From contig JAISSU010000025.1 in the NCBI GenBank assembly GCA_031272985.1, positions 32,785 through 96,784 of the forward strand: 64,000 nt of DNA, written 5' to 3'. This DNA comes from Lachnospiraceae bacterium. Lineage in GTDB: Bacteria; Bacillota; Clostridia; Lachnospirales; Lachnospiraceae. This document shows, piece after piece, positions 34,928-43,702 of this stretch (positions within the stretch are counted from its first letter, which is position 1; each line of letters starts with the position of its first letter). The position numbers were made by a program, and so were the translations under genes. Below the pieces are notes generated by a model. The model did no database searches and had not been told where the DNA came from. It saw only the letters and a program-made list of their open reading frames with translations.

Positions 34928-35392
34928 ATGGATGAAAAGCTCCTTAAAAAAGCTAAGCTTCGGGCGATGCATATATTAGAGAGAATGGATCGCTCGGAGG
35001 CTTCATTAAGAGAAAAGCTCGCATGCGACGGCTATGAGGATGATATCGTCGCGGTTGCTGTTGATTATGTGAAATCATTTGGCTATATTAATGATGAGAA
35101 TTACGCTAAACGCTTTGTTGAGAATAACAGAAAAAATAAAAGCGCTTTAGAGCTCTACCATAAGCTCATACAAAAAGGCATAAGTAAAGACGTCGCCGAA
35201 AATGCAGTTGCAGAGTTTACTGAGGACGAAGACGCGATTAAGGCCATTAAGAATATCCTTCAGAAAAGGCACTATGACTACATAAATGCCGATGAAAAAG
35301 AAAAAAAGAGGCAGATGACATATTTATCTTCCAAGGGATTCATGTATGATGATATAAAAAAAGCAATGGCATTCGAGGACGAAATCGAATAA
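34928..35392 (+). CDS. recX: RecX regulatory protein
   Basis: Inhibits RecA filament extension. 154 residues, made of three-helix repeats: LRAMHILERMDRSEASLREKL, then VDYVKSFGYINDENYAKRFV (quoted in part) and a final YLSSKGFMYDDIKKAM. The length is typical. It follows recA by 27 bases, almost certainly on the same SOS-controlled transcript. The ribosome site is weak, consistent with low expression relative to RecA. Confidence 0.93.
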   Translation: MDEKLLKKAKLRAMHILERMDRSEASLREKLACDGYEDDIVAVAVDYVKSFGYINDENYAKRFVENNRKNKSALELYHKLIQKGISKDVAENAVAEFTEDEDAIKAIKNILQKRHYDYINADEKEKKRQMTYLSSKGFMYDDIKKAMAFEDEIE

Positions 35393-35477
35393 TTAATAAT
35401 TTCAAATACTTACTTAGCATTTGCAGTACTTACGCGGACAGATGTGACTTTTGAAAGATGTGTCGAGGTGACGGATT

Positions 35478-35795
35478 ATGGCTGAAACGGATAAAATCAG
35501 GAAAATCGGTGAGAATGTACGGCTTCTGGGAGAGGCATTGGAGGTCAGAAGGGGCTTTAAATGGAAAAGCTACCCATATGACGCTATTAAGCACGCGTAT
35601 TTACGCATAGAAGAGGTAAAGGCGCGGATGTGCTGTGCCACGATGAATCTTGACCCGGTGTTTCTCATGCTTCGTACAAAGGACGACGCGCTCTTAAAGG
35701 TGAATATTGATTTTCGTGATAAAGGTGAGGAGATTTTGGCGGCTATCCGGGAGAAAAATCCGAAAGCGGAGATAGGGTACCATAAAAATGCCTAA
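35478..35795 (+). CDS. Conserved-looking small soluble protein, function unknown
   Basis: 105 residues with no signal or membrane segment. The ribosome site is GAGGTGA, and the stop overlaps the amidase start by 8 bases (ATG inside AAAATGCCTAA), so it is a real, coupled gene. The fold looks mixed alpha/beta (VRLLGEALEVRRGFKWKSYPYDAIKHAYLRIEEVKA in overview; two Cys at CCATM). The basic aromatic patch RRGFKWKSY is notable. The family is not recognised. The context suggests a regulator or adaptor of cell-wall hydrolysis, but that is only inference. Confidence 0.75.
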   Translation: MAETDKIRKIGENVRLLGEALEVRRGFKWKSYPYDAIKHAYLRIEEVKARMCCATMNLDPVFLMLRTKDDALLKVNIDFRDKGEEILAAIREKNPKAEIGYHKNA

Positions 35796-36798
35796 GAAAG
35801 TGAAAATTCTATTGATTATCCTTATACCGATTATAGTAATCGGCGCCGTAGTGCTGGTTTATTCCCTGACAGCTAAAGCACCGACTTCCGAAAATTCCGA
35901 AAAAGATAATGTTTCATCCGGCGGTGAAACCGCTGCCTGGAACTTGGCCGCAGCTTCAGATGCCGCAACGGAAATAAAATCTGAAAATGATACGCGCAAA
36001 TCATCTGATACCGGCACTGACTTGGTGATTAATACTGACGATGATGAAGGCCACGATTCTTCAGACACTAATTCAAATGGTAGGAATATGCAGTCTGACG
36101 ATGCTTCACAGAACGCCGATAGCACATCTGATGACCCAAATCAGGCGGGAAACATTAACGAACACAGCGGCATTATTGTTGTTATAGATCCCGGTCATAC
36201 GGGAGCGGGGCAGGATACCGCACTGGAGCCGCTGGGTCCCGGTTCTTCGGAGATGAAGAAAAAAAATTCTTCCGGTACTGCGGGGAAATACTCGGGATTA
36301 GCAGAATATCAGCTTAATATGATAATTTCAAAGGCTCTTCGCACAGAGCTTGAAAATAGGGGATATACAGTATATCTTACTCACGAGACTGATATTAAAA
36401 TCAGCAATGTCGAGAGGGCGCAGTTTGCCACTGAGAAAAACGCGACAGTTTATATCCGTATTCACGCTAATGGCTCGACAGACACATCGGTGAATGGAGC
36501 TCTTACGATTGCCCCGACGGATAATAACGCCTTCTTAGGGGATCTCATAGCCCCGAGCCAGAAATTATCACAGATATTATTGGATGAATACTGTAAAGAG
36601 ACAGGAATGGCAAATAAAGGTGTCTGGTATACGGATACCATGACGGGTAATAATTGGGCGACTATGCCAGTTAGCCTTATTGAGATGGGATATATGTCCA
36701 ATAAAACTGATGATCTGAACATGGCAGACCCTGATTACCAGGTGAAAATAGTAAACGGAATTGCAAATGGAATAGACGCGTATTTTGCGGGTAATTAA
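35788..36798 (+). CDS. N-acetylmuramoyl-L-alanine amidase (Amidase_3)
   Basis: Zinc amidase that cuts the peptide from peptidoglycan glycan strands. 336 residues: an N-terminal membrane helix (about 7-27, signal anchor), a disordered Ser/Asp/Thr/Asn linker to about 125, and an Amidase_3 domain with VVIDPGHTG (zinc His137), a GLAEYQLNM helix carrying the zinc Glu, IHANGS (zinc His) and the catalytic Glu in IEMGYMSN. It is like CwlD/AmiC catalytic domains without a wall-binding repeat. It overlaps the small protein upstream by 8 bases. Confidence 0.93.
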   Translation: MPKKVKILLIILIPIIVIGAVVLVYSLTAKAPTSENSEKDNVSSGGETAAWNLAAASDAATEIKSENDTRKSSDTGTDLVINTDDDEGHDSSDTNSNGRNMQSDDASQNADSTSDDPNQAGNINEHSGIIVVIDPGHTGAGQDTALEPLGPGSSEMKKKNSSGTAGKYSGLAEYQLNMIISKALRTELENRGYTVYLTHETDIKISNVERAQFATEKNATVYIRIHANGSTDTSVNGALTIAPTDNNAFLGDLIAPSQKLSQILLDEYCKETGMANKGVWYTDTMTGNNWATMPVSLIEMGYMSNKTDDLNMADPDYQVKIVNGIANGIDAYFAGN

Positions 36799-36908
36799 TA
36801 ATTTTTTTTTGAATTTATCTTTTTCTATATTACTAAATCTATTAAAGAAATTCCTATCAAACTAATTTATGACATCTTTATAAAATTATAGTAAATTTTC
36901 TAAACTAA

Positions 36909-36917
36909 TGATATAAT
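36909..36917 (+). promoter_or_regulatory. Extended -10 before ChW-repeat gene
   Basis: TGATATAAT, consensus extended -10. There is no clear -35. It gives a leader of about 115 bases with its own pairing (36931-37001). Confidence 0.5.
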
Positions 36918-36930
36918 GACTCTACCTGAT

Positions 36931-37001
36931 CATTACCGAAGCTTACCTTCTTGAATCTTGTTTCTTCTCTCAAACTATGAGCTTGATTACCACAGGTAAT
37001 G
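36931..37001 (+). other. Possible structured leader of the ChW-repeat gene
   Basis: CATTACC (36931-36937) pairs with GGTAATG (36995-37001), closing a 57-base loop with minor internal pairing. The 3' part (GGTAATGGCGGGTTAC) superficially recalls the end of a cyclic-di-GMP-I riboswitch, but the conserved 5' half is missing, so it is noted only as a structured leader candidate. Confidence 0.3.
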
Positions 37002-37040
37002 GCGGGTTACTGAAATTATCTAATAGGCAGGGATGATATC

Positions 37041-39497
37041 ATGAAGAAAAGTTTTGCGGCACTACTCTTAGTGGCTTTATTGGTCACTTCTCCATTGCTA
37101 TCAGGATTTGCGCAGGGAGTCACAGACACACAGACAGATACCGAAACCACAAATACCGATGACGAGACCGGCATTACTGCGGAAGGAAGCGACACTGAAA
37201 CAAGCGGCACTGAAACAAACGCAGTCATGAGTCTTATGAGTGCACCGATCGAGCCGTCCGCTCTTGCGGCTACGGCACCTGTGACGCCGCTATACGAACC
37301 CACCATTTCAGGCAGAGCTCATGTACAGAATATAGGGTAGCAGTCTGCGACATCTTCAGTTTCGCCAAATGTTCTCAGTATCGGAGCGCCGGGAAAAAGC
37401 TTGAGACTTGAGGCTATGGTCTTTGCTCTCAAAGACGCTCCCACAGGAAGCGGTATTAAGGTGAGAGCACATGTGCAGAATGTGGGTTGGCAGAGCGAAG
37501 TTATATTTACGGATGCGACCGATATTAATTCTCTAAAGAAAATAACCGGTACCACCGGGCAGTCTCTACGTATGGAGGCTGTGGAGCTATCTCTTACCGG
37601 CGATATCGCAAAGGATTATGACATATATTATAGGGCTTATGTTCAGGGATTAGGATGGCTTAGTTGGGCAGCTAACGGTCAAAAAGCCGGCAGCGCATCG
37701 AAATCTCTTCGCATGGAAGGTCTTGAGGTAAAGCTGGTCGCGAAAGGTTCATTGCCGGCTGATATAGGCATTGGTTCATTTTCGGAACCGATTATTACTT
37801 ACAGTGCTCACGTCCAGAATATAGGCTGGATGAGTTCAGTGAATGATGATTCAGTAGCGGGAACGACCGGAAGATCACTTCGACTTGAAGCTCTAAAGAT
37901 TACTAAACCTTCGGTTCAGGGACTTACCGGAAATATTTATTATACTGCTTGTGTCACAGGAAAAGGGTGGCTCTCGGAGGTCAGCGGCGGTCAAGTTGCG
38001 GGCACTACCGGAGAAAGCAGGGCTATTGAGGCTATTAAGATTCGCTTAGACGGGACATTGGCCGACTATTATGATGTTTACTATCAGCTTCATACTTCGA
38101 ATGTCGGCTGGATGAATTGGGCTAAAAACGGTGCAATGGCAGGGACCTATGGTTTCAGCAAAAGGGCAGAGGCTATTCGAATTGTGCTCGTTCCCAAAGG
38201 GGCGAATGCTCCTACAGGTTCAGGTAAAGCTTATGTTCAGGGCTTTGCACAGGATGATTTCAAATATAAGGGATTCGGAATCTTCACGAAGGACTCGTCG
38301 GGAAAGGCTATTAACGTTAAAAAAGAATTTGACTATCAGCAAAAGGGCGCTACTTTAGGTTTGGCAGGAGATGATACCTTCCAATTAACCAGCTACACTT
38401 TGGAATACACCCCGACCGATTCGAATAAGCCGACAGGCGGAGTAAAAACTACTGCGCATATTCAGGATATTGGGTGGGTGGCTACTCCCGCGACTTCCGG
38501 AGTGGCGATGAGCAGTCCGGATGGTTCAAAGAGAATAGAAGCTATCAGAATCGAGCTAACCGGAGATTTGGCTAAATACTACAGTGTTTGGTACAGGGTC
38601 TACACCGAGGGGCTTGGGTGGCTTGGATGGACTAATGACGGCAAAAATGCCGGTACGGCAGGTATGAGCAAGAAAATTGAGGCTATTCAGGTGGGGATTT
38701 ACTCGATTGACGCACCACCATCCATGGCGAATGGTTCTCTGGCAGCTTATTATACTGAATTCACTCTTCCAACGCAGAGCGGTTCGGGGCTGGCGCTCTT
38801 TAATACGAGTAAAAAGCTTTCATCAGGTACAGAACAGAATTTAAGAAATGCCATTAGTGCGATTACCGGAAAAGGCTACAGTGTAGGCTTCGTAATGATG
38901 GATTTGAATACCGGAGCGGGGATTTTCTACAATTCAAACGGAACTTTTTATAGTGCCAGTTCAATAAAGGGTCCTTATGTTGTCTCATTGGTTGAGAGAA
39001 ATCCGTCTTCCGTTTCAAGCTACAGCGGTGTTATGACAAACACAATCAAAATCTCGAGTAATGAGAGTTACTATGCGCTTCGAAAGGCATACGGTTATTC
39101 GACATTTGCGCCATGGCTTTCCGAGGCGGGTGTTACCAATGTAAATCCTGTAACTAATTATGCGAGCATAACGCCTGCCGCACTTGCAAGGATGTGGCTT
39201 AAGAATTATAAGTTCTTCACAAGCGGCAAACAACATAGCACATGGTGCAGGGATCTCTTTACTAATACGAGAAATTCATTCATTAATCAGGCGCTTGGCG
39301 GGAAGTACACGGTTTACTCAAAAGCGGGATGGATTAATGAAGGCGGGTACTTGACTGTGCAGAATGACGGTAGTGTCGTAATGGCTAACGGACATCCTTA
39401 CGTTCTCGTAATACTCTCAGGTGCGTACGGTAAGATGAGCCTTTTGCAGAACCTTTCAACGGCTTTGGATGCAGCACACACGGAATTAATTAAATAA
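37041..39497 (+). pseudogene. ChW-repeat surface serine hydrolase, interrupted by in-frame amber codon
   Basis: One 818-codon frame broken only by TAG at 37338-37340 (codon 100). A signal peptide (1-25, ending GFAQG), a Thr/Glu/Asp-rich linker, then eight clostridial-hydrophobic-W (ChW) repeats with the core AHVQNxGW...G(T/K)SLRLEA. In the first repeat the amber stands exactly where the others have the Trp codon (TGG), so a single G-to-A change explains it. The C-terminal 200 residues are a beta-lactamase-like serine hydrolase: SxxK in ASSIKGPYV, SNES, and KAG in SKAGW. ChW repeats attach or expose proteins on the surface of Clostridia. The rest of the frame is intact and shows no decay, so the change is recent, a sequencing error, or suppressed. 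Confidence 0.85.
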
Positions 39498-39551
39498 TTT
39501 ATAAATAGTTAATTGAATATCAGTCACCTGAAATAATAGCTCAAATATAGT

Positions 39552-39580
39552 TTGACATTTCCCCGACTCACTCTTATAAT
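39552..39580 (+). promoter_or_regulatory. Consensus sigma-A promoter of nucleoside importer operon
   Basis: TTGACA (39552-39557), exactly 17 bases, TATAAT (39575-39580): a perfect consensus promoter. It lies across the 5' arm and loop of the terminator of the preceding gene. The binding-protein gene starts 118 bases later. Confidence 0.9.
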
Positions 39581-39610
39581 CGTCTTATGAGGCAACGGAG
39601 TCGGGGTTTT
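39561..39610 (+). terminator. Terminator hairpin overlapping the downstream promoter
   Basis: CCCCGACTC (39561-39569) pairs with GAGTCGGGG (39598-39606), followed by TTTT. The 28-base loop contains the -10 box of the next operon. Confidence 0.75.
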
Positions 39611-39697
39611 CGTTGTTTTTATTTTAAAAACATGGAAAAACGTTTTACTACGGGCTTCAACAACAAAAATCTGTTATTCTAAGAAGGAGGATCTATT

Positions 39698-40816
39698 ATG
39701 AAGAAAAAGGTAATAAGTGTATTGCTGGCACTCGTCATGGTCTTTAGTCTTGCGGCTTGTGGAACGAAAGATAATTCAACTAATGAAGACGCCGCGACAG
39801 AAACTACTACCGATGAATCGACGGATACTGCCGAAACCACCGAAGACACGACTGCCACGGAAAGTCAGGTCAGGGTATGCGTAGTTTATTCGGGAAATCT
39901 CGGTGACAAATCCTACAATGATTCGTGTAATGAGGGTGCACAGCAGGCAGTAGCTGATTTCGGTATTGAGCTAAAGAGTCTTGAGGGGACGACTGCCGAG
40001 GAATGGGAAGCTAATTTCCTTGCAGCCGCAGAAGAAGGCTATGATCTGATTATCTGCTCATCTTCGAACTTTGAAGAGTACATGAAAGAGCACTGCGCTA
40101 ATTATCCCGATGTAAAATTTGCAATCATTGATACCACTGTTGAAGGTGATAATATCGTCTCTATTAGCTTTGCTCAGAATCAGGGTTCTTTCCTTGCGGG
40201 AGCAGCAGCTGCCATGTTCACCACAAAGACCGATATCGAGGGCGTTAATGATGAGAAAATAATCGGATGGGTAGGTGGTATGGATATTCCTGTTCTACAT
40301 GACTTTTATGTTGGATATGAGCAGGGTGCGAAATACATTGATCCCGACATTACGGTTCTGCAGGCCTTTGCGGGTACTTGGAATGACCCATTAAAGGGCA
40401 AGGAATTAACTCTTGCACAGTATGAGCAGGGTGCTGACATTGTTATGAATGTTGCCTCCGGTACAGGAAATGGTATCCTTGAGGGAGCAAAGGAAGCCGG
40501 AAAATATGCTATTGGCGTTGATTTGAATCAGGACAACGATCAACCGGGCAGCGTTCTTACATCCATGGTAAAGAGAGTTGACCGCGCATGTTATCTCGTT
40601 ATTGAGTCTGTAGTTGAAGGCACGTTTGCGGGCGGTTCCACTTCTTATCTGACTGTTGCGGACGGTGGTGTCAGCCTGACTGATTTCAGCGTAATTAAAG
40701 AAGCACTTGGTGATAAATTCCCGCAGGATATTGTTGATACGGTCACCGAACTTGAGCAAAAAATTGTTTCCGGCGAAATCAAAGTGGAAAACTATGAAGG
40801 ATTCGGACCCCAATAA
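39698..40816 (+). CDS. BMP family nucleoside-binding lipoprotein
   Basis: 372 residues; lipobox ending at Cys21 (FSLAACG), an acidic Thr/Glu linker, then the Bmp/PnrA fold: VCVVYSGNLGDKSYNDS, LIICSSSNFEEYM, FAQNQGSFLAGAAAAMFT and IGWVGGMDIPVLHDF (the GxxGG-type hinge). PnrA-like proteins capture purine or other nucleosides. AGAAGGAGG precedes the ATG. It is the first gene behind a consensus promoter and is followed by a hairpin and then the ATPase and two permeases, the standard nucleoside ABC importer. The nucleoside hydrolase downstream supports the assignment. Confidence 0.95.
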   Translation: MKKKVISVLLALVMVFSLAACGTKDNSTNEDAATETTTDESTDTAETTEDTTATESQVRVCVVYSGNLGDKSYNDSCNEGAQQAVADFGIELKSLEGTTAEEWEANFLAAAEEGYDLIICSSSNFEEYMKEHCANYPDVKFAIIDTTVEGDNIVSISFAQNQGSFLAGAAAAMFTTKTDIEGVNDEKIIGWVGGMDIPVLHDFYVGYEQGAKYIDPDITVLQAFAGTWNDPLKGKELTLAQYEQGADIVMNVASGTGNGILEGAKEAGKYAIGVDLNQDNDQPGSVLTSMVKRVDRACYLVIESVVEGTFAGGSTSYLTVADGGVSLTDFSVIKEALGDKFPQDIVDTVTELEQKIVSGEIKVENYEGFGPQ

Positions 40817-40860
40817 TTAATCAGTCTAATATTACGATGTAACAAAACAATATGGTCAAT

Positions 40861-40904
40861 AGGTCATGCTATTCATGCTTTAATGGTATAGTATGGCATG
40901 ACCT
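40861..40904 (+). other. Intercistronic stem-loop in nucleoside importer operon
   Basis: AGGTCATGC (40861-40869) pairs with GCATGACCT (40896-40904); the loop can pair partly as well (CTAT/ATAG). No T tract follows. Same position and likely role as the hairpin at 2974-3017. Confidence 0.6.
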
Positions 40905-41015
40905 TGAGACCGGGATATGCTATAGGAAGGAGCCAAAGAAAGGCGAATTCTAAATGGCTTAAGAGTGTCATTTGTTAATCTAAATAATCATATAGAGTTA
41001 CAGGCGGGTGATGAG

Positions 41016-42560
41016 TTGGATGCTTATGTAATCGAAATGGAAAACATTGTGAAGACTTTCGGTGAAGTAAAGGCGATTACCGACGGGCAGTTCACTTTGA
41101 AAGAAGGGGAAATACATTCTTTGATTGGTGAGAACGGCGCGGGGAAGTCCACAATGATGAAATCGCTCTACGGAATGTATGACATTGACTCCGGGATTAT
41201 TAAAATCCGCGGCGATTTGATGGGACATATTACTCCGAAAATTGCGATTGAAAAAGGAATCGGAATGGTTCACCAGGAGTTTATGCTGGTAAATGATCTG
41301 ACAGTTCTGGAAAATATTATTCTTGGGTTCGAACCAAAAAAAGGAATCACAATAGACTTCGAAAAGGCGCGCGGATCGATAGGACAATATATAGACCAAT
41401 ATAAAATGGATATCCAGTTGAACAAGAAAATCAACCAGATATCAGTTGGTGAAGCACAGCGCGTCGAAATAATAAAAATTCTTACCAGAGGAGCAAATGT
41501 AATAATCCTCGATGAACCAACTGCGGTTCTTACGCCGCAGGAGACTAAACAATTATTCAAAATCTTGAAAAATCTGAAAGCAGACGGAAAATCCATTGTT
41601 TTTATATCACATAAATTAAATGAAGTCATGGAAATCTCTGACAGAATCAGCGTTATGCGTCAGAGCAAATACATAGGGACTGTCAATAAAAACGAAACCT
41701 CCCAGTCAGAGCTTGCGAAAATGATGATTGGACGCGAGGTATTCTTGAATATTGAAAAGGCGTCAGCAAAAACCGGCGAGACAGTACTTGATGTAAAGGA
41801 CGTTTGGGTATCGGGAGAGAAAGAAATCTCGAAAATAAAAGGCGTGTCATTGCAGGTAAAAGCCGGTGAAATAGTTGGTTTAGCCGGAATCGACGGAAAC
41901 GGACAAAGCGAACTGATAGAGGCGATTACGGGTCTTAGAGAGGTAGAAAAGGGTGAAATCCTCTTGGAAGGGAAAAACATAACGGGAAAGTCACCCGGGA
42001 AAATAAGGAGCATTGGCCTTACACATATCCCTGAAGACAGAAATGTCAGAGGTTTAAATCGCACGATGTCAATTGAGGACAATTTAGCCGCTGCAAAGAT
42101 TGAGGATGTGCAGTTTTCAAAATGGGCTTTAATAAAAAAGAAAGCCATACATAAATACGCAGTCGGTCTGGCGGACACTTTTGATATCAGACCGCGTAAT
42201 CCGCAGAGTCTGACAGCGGCACTCTCCGGTGGTAATGCCCAAAAAGTCGTCGTCGCCCGAGAGGTCGCGATGAACGGAAAATTATTGGTTGCTTCCCAGC
42301 CGACCAGAGGCGTAGACATCGGAGCTATCGAGTCCATACGGACGATCTTACAGGATGTTAAACTAAAAGGTCTGGGGGTTTTATTGGTCTCGGCGGACCT
42401 TGAGGAAATTCTATCTCTCTCCGATAGGATTGTGGTCATGCATGAGGGAAAAATCAGCGGAGAGGCGATAGCCTCAGAGACAGATGAGGAAAAGCTGGGT
42501 CTTCTGATGATGGGCGGCGCAGATCTTAGTAGTTCAAAGTCAGGGGGTGATTTGGATTGA
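41016..42560 (+). CDS. Nucleoside ABC transporter ATP-binding protein, double-domain
   Basis: About 514 residues, two fused ATPase domains as in YufO/NupO. Walker A GENGAGKST and Walker B VIILDEPTAVLTP in domain 1; GIDGNGQSE, LSGGNAQK and VASQPTRGVD (degenerate, with Q replacing the usual D-E) in domain 2, as is common in this family. The frame is open from a GTG at 40965, but TTG at 41016, after GGCGGGTGA, gives the usual N-terminus (LDAYVIEMENI); ATG 41037 is a later alternative. It energises uptake through the two permeases. Its stop overlaps the next start (TTGA). Confidence 0.92.
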   Translation: MDAYVIEMENIVKTFGEVKAITDGQFTLKEGEIHSLIGENGAGKSTMMKSLYGMYDIDSGIIKIRGDLMGHITPKIAIEKGIGMVHQEFMLVNDLTVLENIILGFEPKKGITIDFEKARGSIGQYIDQYKMDIQLNKKINQISVGEAQRVEIIKILTRGANVIILDEPTAVLTPQETKQLFKILKNLKADGKSIVFISHKLNEVMEISDRISVMRQSKYIGTVNKNETSQSELAKMMIGREVFLNIEKASAKTGETVLDVKDVWVSGEKEISKIKGVSLQVKAGEIVGLAGIDGNGQSELIEAITGLREVEKGEILLEGKNITGKSPGKIRSIGLTHIPEDRNVRGLNRTMSIEDNLAAAKIEDVQFSKWALIKKKAIHKYAVGLADTFDIRPRNPQSLTAALSGGNAQKVVVAREVAMNGKLLVASQPTRGVDIGAIESIRTILQDVKLKGLGVLLVSADLEEILSLSDRIVVMHEGKISGEAIASETDEEKLGLLMMGGADLSSSKSGGDLD

Positions 42561-43702
42561 AAGCAACAATGCAAAGTTTAATTAAAATACTCCTGACAAT
42601 GATTTTTGCACTTCTAATCGGCGCTATTTTTATTCTTATAATCGGCGAAAATCCGCTCGAGGCGTATGTGGCTTTGGTGAGAGGGGCATTCAATGGAAAG
42701 CTCAAAATCGGCACGACTTTGGCGAGTTTCACTCCTTTATTATTGACTTCATGCGCTTTTGCGGTCGCCGCAAAAGCCGGAGCATTCAATGTGGGTGTGG
42801 AAGGTGAAGTCTTTTTAGGCGGAATAACAGCTGCATATATTGGAATCAATTGGACATTCTTGCCAAAACCTATTCTGCTCGTTGCCTGTTTTGCGGGTGC
42901 GATCATTGTCGCGGCGCTCTGGGCATGGATACCGGCGGTATTAAAGGTTTATTATCGTGTCAGTGAGGTATGCGTGACCATACTTATGAATTCGGTTGCA
43001 CTATATATCACTTCGTATTTGGTCAGCGGTCCTATGAGCGCAGGCGTGGCGAACGCCCAGTCACTGCCTGTTACTGTGAACCTCACTCAATTCATGAAAC
43101 CAAGCAGTGTAAATACGGGTCTTTTTGTTGCGATAGCGGTCGTGGTATTAGTTACATTGGTTTTATATAAAACGACAATAGGATACAAAATACGTTCGGT
43201 CGGGACGAACCCTAATTTCTCGGAATACGTGGGAATCAGCCCGAAAAAGTCCCTGATACAGGCGATGATGCTAAGCGGAGCCCTCGGCGGAATAGCCGGC
43301 TGCATAGAGGTCTTGGGAGTGCATGGATACTTCCTTAATAATTTCGCAACGGGACTCGGTTCAAACGGAATGCTCGCCTCCCTGATTGTTAAGAATAATA
43401 TGGTTTTTGCTCCGTTTATGGCATTTTTCCTTGCGATGCTTAAATCGGGCGCGATGGGCATGCAGCAGTCAACAGGTGTGCCGAAATCCCTCGTTGATAC
43501 AATCACGGCGGTATTCATAATCGTTGCCACGATGGAATTATTATTTAAATTCGGGAATAAAAAACCACGTAGGGGCGGGGGCACACCGCCAGGCAAAACC
43601 GCTAACGCGGACATTGAAACCCAAACCCGTACGGGCGTAAACCTGCCGTCCGCCAAAACCACGGGCACCCCAACACACAACGAAGGCGAGGTGACCACAT
43701 AA
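42557..43702 (+). CDS. Nucleoside ABC transporter permease 1 with repeat-derived tail
   Basis: A 381-residue membrane protein of the YufP/NupP type (BPD_transp_2) with about 9-10 helices; typical pieces are AGAFNVGVEGEVFLGG, VCVTILMNS and SGALGGIAGCIEVLG. It starts with TTG, which overlaps the ATPase stop, after a GGGGGTGA site. The normal family end is reached near LFKFGNKK. After that, from about residue 338, a 44-residue tail rich in Gly, Pro and Thr is encoded by a TAGGGGCGGGG palindrome read out of its stop frame plus a second repeat piece. The ribosome site of the next permease (GAGGTGA) lies inside this tail. Confidence 0.92.
   Translation: MKATMQSLIKILLTMIFALLIGAIFILIIGENPLEAYVALVRGAFNGKLKIGTTLASFTPLLLTSCAFAVAAKAGAFNVGVEGEVFLGGITAAYIGINWTFLPKPILLVACFAGAIIVAALWAWIPAVLKVYYRVSEVCVTILMNSVALYITSYLVSGPMSAGVANAQSLPVTVNLTQFMKPSSVNTGLFVAIAVVVLVTLVLYKTTIGYKIRSVGTNPNFSEYVGISPKKSLIQAMMLSGALGGIAGCIEVLGVHGYFLNNFATGLGSNGMLASLIVKNNMVFAPFMAFFLAMLKSGAMGMQQSTGVPKSLVDTITAVFIIVATMELLFKFGNKKPRRGGGTPPGKTANADIETQTRTGVNLPSAKTTGTPTHNEGEVTT
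43570..43660. repeat. TAGGGG-family repeat inside the permease reading frame
   Basis: TAGGGGCGGGGGCACACCGCC starts at 43570 (quoted here as TAGGGGCGGGG then CACACCGCC). A second segment, GGGCGTAAACCTGCCGTCC at 43632-43650, matches GGGCGGCAACCTGCCGTCC at 10545-10563 in 17 of 19 bases. In intergenic copies the TAG often ends the gene; here it is out of frame and translation continues. Confidence 0.7.

Noticed and set aside
36931..37001. Cyclic-di-GMP-I riboswitch before the ChW gene
   Set aside because: Only the 3' stretch recalls the motif; the conserved GCAAA-containing 5' half and the tetraloop are absent.
37041..37340. A separate 99-residue secreted protein
   Set aside because: The same frame continues after the amber through the rest of the first ChW repeat and seven more, so it is the start of one interrupted gene.
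37338..37340. UAG read as pyrrolysine or a recoded Trp codon
   Set aside because: Other genes in the window use TAG as a normal stop (marR, thyA, M20), and no PYLIS-like element or pyl genes are seen here.
41660..42574. A long open frame antisense to the nucleoside ATPase gene (304 codons)
   Set aside because: It has no ribosome site, lies wholly over a clear ATPase gene and shows no protein-like motif; it is a by-product of codon use.
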